Source of the DNA: Nitrospina sp.
GTDB taxonomy: Bacteria; Nitrospinota; Nitrospinia; Nitrospinales; Nitrospinaceae
Length of the DNA stretch: 26,968 nt
Assembly: GCA_004357435.1 (NCBI GenBank)
Contig: SMVS01000062.1
Span: forward strand, 1-26,968
Reading direction: 5' to 3'
The notes below the pieces were generated by a model. It had not been told where the DNA came from and ran no database searches. It saw nothing but the letters and a program-made list of their open reading frames with translations. Shown in pieces: positions 23,727 through 26,968 of this stretch; position 1 is the first letter of the stretch, and each line of letters begins with the position of its first letter. Made by a program: the position numbers and the translations under genes.

Positions 23727-25045
23727 GTGACTGTTAAAAAACTAGTCAGTTGGAGCGTATTGGGATTGTTTTCCTGGGGAGGGATGATTCAACCGGCACT
23801 ATCCGAGTCGGAGCATAACGAATTGGTCGTCCGTTATCATAATGGTCTCAAAATGATGACCAAGGACAAGCAGTTCAAGTTTCAGGTGGGCGGACGCATC
23901 ATGATGGATTTCGCCATTTTTGATGCGGACAATACGTTTAAGACTTCTTTTGAAGATGGCGACCAGACCTCCGGCGCCGAACTCCGCAGGGCCCGTATTT
24001 TTATGGCCGGTCTGCTATATAACAAGATTCTGTTTAGGGCCGAATACGATTTCGCCAGCACCAGTGACAGTACCGGTAGCACGCCCAGTAGCGGCGAAGA
24101 ACCGGGTTTCAGGGACGTGTATATTGAACTGATCAAACTTCCGCTGGTGGGCGCTTTCCGGGTCGGTCATCACAAGGAGTTCTGGTCTCTGGAAAATATG
24201 ACCAGCTCCAAATACATCATGTTCATGGAACGCTCCCTGATGAACTTCTTTTCCCCGGCCCGTGGTCTGGGTGTGGGAATCTTCAGCCCCGCACTGGATA
24301 GACGGATCACCTGGAGCACGGGGGTGTTCTTTGATAGCGCCGGTACAGCGCCGCCCGTCTCCAACTTTGATAACAGTCCCGGCGCGGTGAATTTCAGTCT
24401 CCGCCTGACCGGCCGGCCCTGGTATCAGGACAAGGGTAAACAACTGATCCATCTTGGATTTTCTTATGGTTTGGAAGACCAGGGGAAAGACAACTTGACC
24501 CATTTCAGAGCCCGACCGGAAGCCAACCTCACCTCATTCCATCCGGTCGATACGGGACCCCAGCCGGTCGAGAACATCAACCGATATACTTTTGAGCTGG
24601 CCGGTGTTTACGGTCCGTTCAGTTTGCAGGGCGAACATACTTTCGTCAGCGTCAGCAAACCTGCTGGAACGCCGGATGTGGATTACTCCGGCTTTTACGT
24701 GCAAGCGAGTTATTTTATCACCGGGGAGCACCGACATTACAATACCAAATACGGGATTTTCGGTATAGAGTCCAACCCCACCGCTTTTTTGACGGCGAGG
24801 GTGGCTGGGGCGCCTGGGAAGTGGCACTGCGTTATTCCAATATCGACCTGAATGATGGCGATCCCACCGGAGCCGCCAATGGCGGGGAAATGGACGACAT
24901 CACTTTCGGGGTCAACTGGTATCTCAATCCGCAAAGCCGGGTCATGTTCAACTACGTGCGTTCTGATGTGGTTAGCGGAGGCGTGACCGCCCTGGATGCC
25001 GGAACCTTGAGTATCTATCAGTTCCGTTTCCAGATTGATTTCTAA
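23727..25045 (+). pseudogene. OprP/OprO-type porin, frameshifted near the C-terminus
   Basis: This is a polyphosphate/phosphate-selective porin-like outer-membrane barrel. From GTG 23727 the frame gives a signal peptide (to about Ala-Leu-Ser, residue 26), VGGRIMMDFAIFD, and SGAELRRARIFMAGLLYNKI, the family's paired strands. It leaves the family pattern after residue ~353 and stops at 24851 with the unrelated tail [17 protein letters not shown]. The correct ending continues in the -1 frame: [38 protein letters not shown] and a final FRFQIDF, to the stop at 25045. Adding one T to the T6 run at 24785-24790 restores a 439-aa porin. The cause may be a sequencing error, a real mutation, phase variation or -1 ribosomal frameshifting. 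The gene may therefore be functional despite the call. Confidence 0.85.
24785..24791 (+). other. T6 homopolymer / U_UUU_UUG slippery heptamer in the porin
   Basis: In the upstream frame the codons are GCT TTT TTG, giving the X_XXY_YYZ pattern T_TTT_TTG needed for -1 slippage. The frame that continues the porin is exactly -1. The same run is a typical site for a one-base deletion or sequencing miscall. Confidence 0.7.
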
Positions 25046-25079
25046 ATCCGGGCAAGGGGCCGCGGGCCAAGGAGTGGGT

Positions 25080-25246
25080 TCACACAGTCTCGGTTAGAGG
25101 AAGAAAAACGGAGAAGGTGGAGCATTGCCGACCACGCTGTCGACTTCAATGGTTCCTTGGTGGATGTCAACAATTTTCTTGGCAATGGCCAGCAACTGAT
25201 TATTGCGCTTAAGTGCTTCATCAGTCTTTTTCGATCTTTCAACCAT
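25080..25246 (-). pseudogene. Histidine kinase C-terminal remnant (ATPase domain)
   Basis: On the minus strand from ATG 25246 a 50-residue frame reads VERSKKTDEALKRN, then LLAIAKKIVDIHQGTIEVDS, matching the F-box and G2-box end of a sensor kinase HATPase domain. It then goes out of frame: SVVGNAPPSPFFFL. Reading on in the next frame from ~25125 gives GSTFSVFLPLTETV and a stop at 25080-25082, the expected kinase C-terminus. One lost G explains the break. The glycines normally in GTGLGL are missing, and a stop codon lies upstream in frame, so this is a decayed fragment. It is below usual ORF length cut-offs. It is distinct from the intact kinase at 25872. Confidence 0.7.
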
Positions 25247-25289
25247 GACAAGCTTCTAATTTATTAAACAAAACCAACCCGCTTTGGAA

Positions 25290-25542
25290 TTTGGGGAAAT
25301 TTATCCACCCAATGGAAATGGCATTGCTTTTCCCGGATGATTTCACTTTGCCCAACGATTCTTTCGCGCGCATAACGGTGGGCCACAGCACTCTCATTTT
25401 CCGGATCGAATTGACTGATCCCAAAACTCATGGTGAGCCGGACTTGGCCGTCCTCCAAATCGAAATGCGAACATTGCAAGTGCGCCTGGTATTTTTCAGC
25501 CAGCACGACGCCCTCCTGACCGGGATCAGCCCGCCCGGGCAG
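25290..25542 (-). pseudogene. GGDEF (diguanylate cyclase) C-terminal remnant
   Basis: On the minus strand, sequence from ~25542 reads VVLAEKYQAHLQ and LEDGQVRLTMSFGISQFDPE, the second half of a GGDEF domain after the active site. After NESAVA (~25385) the match moves to another frame, which reads MRAKESLGKVKSSGKSNAIS, the usual GGDEF ending (cf. ALYRAKSSGKNN). The GG(D/E)EF signature itself and everything upstream are absent, cut at ~25540 where the antisense porin remnant begins. Broken at both ends and frameshifted, it cannot make an active cyclase. Confidence 0.72.
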
Positions 25543-25785
25543 GTAGGGGATTGGCGGGTGCGTTACTCCTACCGGGTGGTGGCAGCCGATGCCGTGGTGG
25601 ATGCGTTCACCCACTCCGATTTCCATGGCGGCGGCACCAACTCCAGGGGCAGTGAAATGGGTGTGGACATCGGCCTGGCCCAGGGCGTGGCGCTGAACTT
25701 CACTTACTACAACACCCAGGTGGAGACCGGACTTAAAGACGACCGCCAAAGGTTTCAGGCCGATCTGGTCATCAAGTTCATGTGA
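25528..25785 (+). pseudogene. C-terminal remnant of a second putative porin
   Basis: On the plus strand, GQVGDWRVRYSYRVV, AVVDAFTHSDFHGGGTN, SRGSEMGVDIGLAQGVALNF and FQADLVIKFM to the stop at 25785 look like the last four or five beta-strands of a putative porin of another subtype than the OprP-like one upstream. The C-terminal phenylalanine (one before the end) suits an outer-membrane barrel. An ATG at 25291 is open in the same frame, but its first ~80 codons run antisense through the GGDEF remnant, so they are not porin. No start or signal peptide belongs to this piece. Confidence 0.7.
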
Positions 25786-25871
25786 TCCATCTTAAAGTTA
25801 CATTCAAAAACAGCGGCTCTGCGGCGATTTTTAGACGAGTCTATCTCATACCAGAGGCCGCTTGGCCGGCA

Positions 25872-26968
25872 TCATCCAACCCGGACAGGCAGGGTGACGA
25901 TGAAGGTGGATCCCTGCCCTAAAACACTTTGCGCGGTTATGCTGCCTTTATGGCATAAAACAATTTTTTGGCAGATCGACAGTCCCATACCGGTGCCTTC
26001 AAACACTCCAATACCATGCAGGCGTTCAAACGGTTTGAATATTCTGTTCAAATACTTTTCGTCAAAGCCGATCCCATTGTCCTCGACCCGGATTTCCAGC
26101 AGGTTTTCCTGAATCAGCTTATTCTTGATGGTGATCCGCGGCGGAACTCCTTCCCTACGGTATTTGAGGCCATTCGAAATAAGGTTTTGAAACAGCTGGC
26201 CCATCTGAATTTTATCGGCCTCTATGCTGGGCAAAGGTTTTGCCTCCACAATGCCTTCGGAGGTTTCAATCTGTAATTCCAAATCTGATAAAACATTTTG
26301 CAAAACCTCTTGCAAGTCTATGGTTTCAAATAACCGGGCATCGGTGGTGATCCGGGAGAAATCCAGTAGCGCGTCAATTAAGGCACTCATTCTCTCCGCC
26401 GATTTCTGCATGCGCTGTATATAATCGAGCCCCTGGAGTCCCAGAGCCGACTCATACTTTTGCTGGAGGCGGTCTCCGAAAGTCGTGATTTTCCGCAAAG
26501 GTTCCTGTAAATCATGCGATGCGATGTAGGTAAAATCGGACAATTCTTTCATCGTTTGTTCCAGTTCCGCAGTACGGGCTTTCACTTTTTTTTCCAGATT
26601 ATAATTTTGATCCAAGGCTTTTTGATGGAGCAATCTCATTTCCAACAAATTTTTGATGCGAATGCGGGCCTCCATTAAATCGAACGGCTTGTTGATAAAA
26701 TCCTTGGCGCCACTGCTCAACGCCCGCAGTCGGGTTTGGTCATCCCGCAAGGCCGTCAAAACCAGAATCGGCACATAAGATCCCGAATCTCGTTCCATCA
26801 ACTGTCGCATGATTTCGAATCCATCTGGCGGCGGCATATAGAGATCAAGCAATACCAAATCGGGATGAATCTCAAAATATAAATCCAGGGCCTTTTTCGA
26901 ATCATTAACGACCACTAGAGATTGATACCCCTCATCCTCCAACATATGCACTAAGAGGAGCGTATTGC
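25872..26968 (-). CDS. Response regulator-histidine kinase hybrid (5' end outside the window)
   Basis: The gene runs off the right edge: the frame stays open to 26968 and reads NTLLLVHMLEDEGY, the first helix of a receiver domain. The receiver phosphoacceptor is the Asp in LVLLDLYMPPPDG, with Lys in FINKPFD. A coiled-coil linker (KKVKARTAELEQTMKELSD) leads to a HisKA domain with the phosphorylatable His in IASHDLQEPLRK, then a HATPase domain: N-box NLISNGLKY, G1 VEDNGIGFDE, G2 GTGMGLSICQKI and GQGSTFIVTLP. The SHDLQEPLR H-box is of the phytochrome-like class. No sensor or membrane segment is seen in the visible part. REC-HK proteins of this kind usually act within phosphorelays; the output partner is not in the window. 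Confidence 0.93.
   Translation of the reverse strand, partial: NTLLLVHMLEDEGYQSLVVVNDSKKALDLYFEIHPDLVLLDLYMPPPDGFEIMRQLMERDSGSYVPILVLTALRDDQTRLRALSSGAKDFINKPFDLMEARIRIKNLLEMRLLHQKALDQNYNLEKKVKARTAELEQTMKELSDFTYIASHDLQEPLRKITTFGDRLQQKYESALGLQGLDYIQRMQKSAERMSALIDALLDFSRITTDARLFETIDLQEVLQNVLSDLELQIETSEGIVEAKPLPSIEADKIQMGQLFQNLISNGLKYRREGVPPRITIKNKLIQENLLEIRVEDNGIGFDEKYLNRIFKPFERLHGIGVFEGTGMGLSICQKIVLCHKGSITAQSVLGQGSTFIVTLPVRVG

Noticed and set aside
25291..25785. 164-codon plus-strand frame taken as one intact protein
   Set aside because: Its first ~80 codons are antisense to a recognisable GGDEF remnant; only the end is porin-like.

Overview
The window looks like chromosomal DNA of a Gram-negative bacterium. 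It encodes an OprP/OprO-type outer-membrane porin, a lipobox lipoprotein, a secreted DUF4105 protein with a barrel-like C-terminus, and FtsY. The mix (Ycf46-type AAA+ ATPase, KamA-family radical SAM enzyme, several pentapeptide-repeat proteins, Rieske-GltB2 fusion) would suit a Nitrospinota-like or other deep-branching lineage. That is an impression from gene content, not a phylogenetic result. I see no phage, integrase, transposase or CRISPR array.

Layout. 1-220: tRNA-Gly(GCC) and tRNA-Cys(GCA). 565-3088 (+): a DUF3015 secreted protein with a strong terminator, then a DUF4105/Lnb-like protein. 3123-9142 (-): a gene block, in transcription order an HTH-metallo-beta-lactamase fusion, an SDR-DUF2867 epimerase-like protein, a geranylgeranyl-reductase-type flavoprotein, an FG-GAP lipoprotein and FtsY. 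9269-9634 (-): a DCC-family thiol-disulfide protein. 9802-12202 (+): an ADP-ribosylglycohydrolase and a 492-aa pentapeptide-repeat protein with a very acidic N-terminus. 12231-13415 (-): a KamA-family radical SAM protein, separated by about 760 bp of very AT-rich non-coding DNA from the next block. 14174-20046 (-): beta-propeller protein, Ycf46-type AAA+ ATPase, threonine dehydrogenase (tdh) and 2-amino-3-ketobutyrate CoA ligase (kbl), closely packed and probably co-transcribed. 20222-20978: a small unknown acidic protein and a convergent CbiX-type chelatase. 21343-22956 (+): a Rieske-glutamate synthase FMN-domain fusion. 23092-25045: a short pentapeptide protein and a porin read divergently from two promoters whose -35 boxes are 5 bp apart. 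25046-25790: a decayed stretch with remnants of a histidine kinase, a GGDEF protein and a second porin. 25872-26968 (-): a response regulator-histidine kinase hybrid that runs off the window edge.

Functional links. Tdh and Kbl together convert threonine to glycine plus acetyl-CoA. The beta-propeller/Ycf46 pair upstream of them looks like a cytosolic ATPase with a scaffold or sensor partner of unknown target. The KamA-family enzyme lacks both aspartates that bind the lysine side chain in lysine 2,3-aminomutase and has Arg at one of these positions, so a different, possibly acidic, substrate is plausible.

Most worth checking: the porin frameshift at a T6 run that also forms a U_UUU_UUG slippery heptamer, the altered KamA pocket, the Rieske-GltB2 fusion, the propeller/Ycf46/tdh/kbl cluster and the three-fragment gene graveyard.
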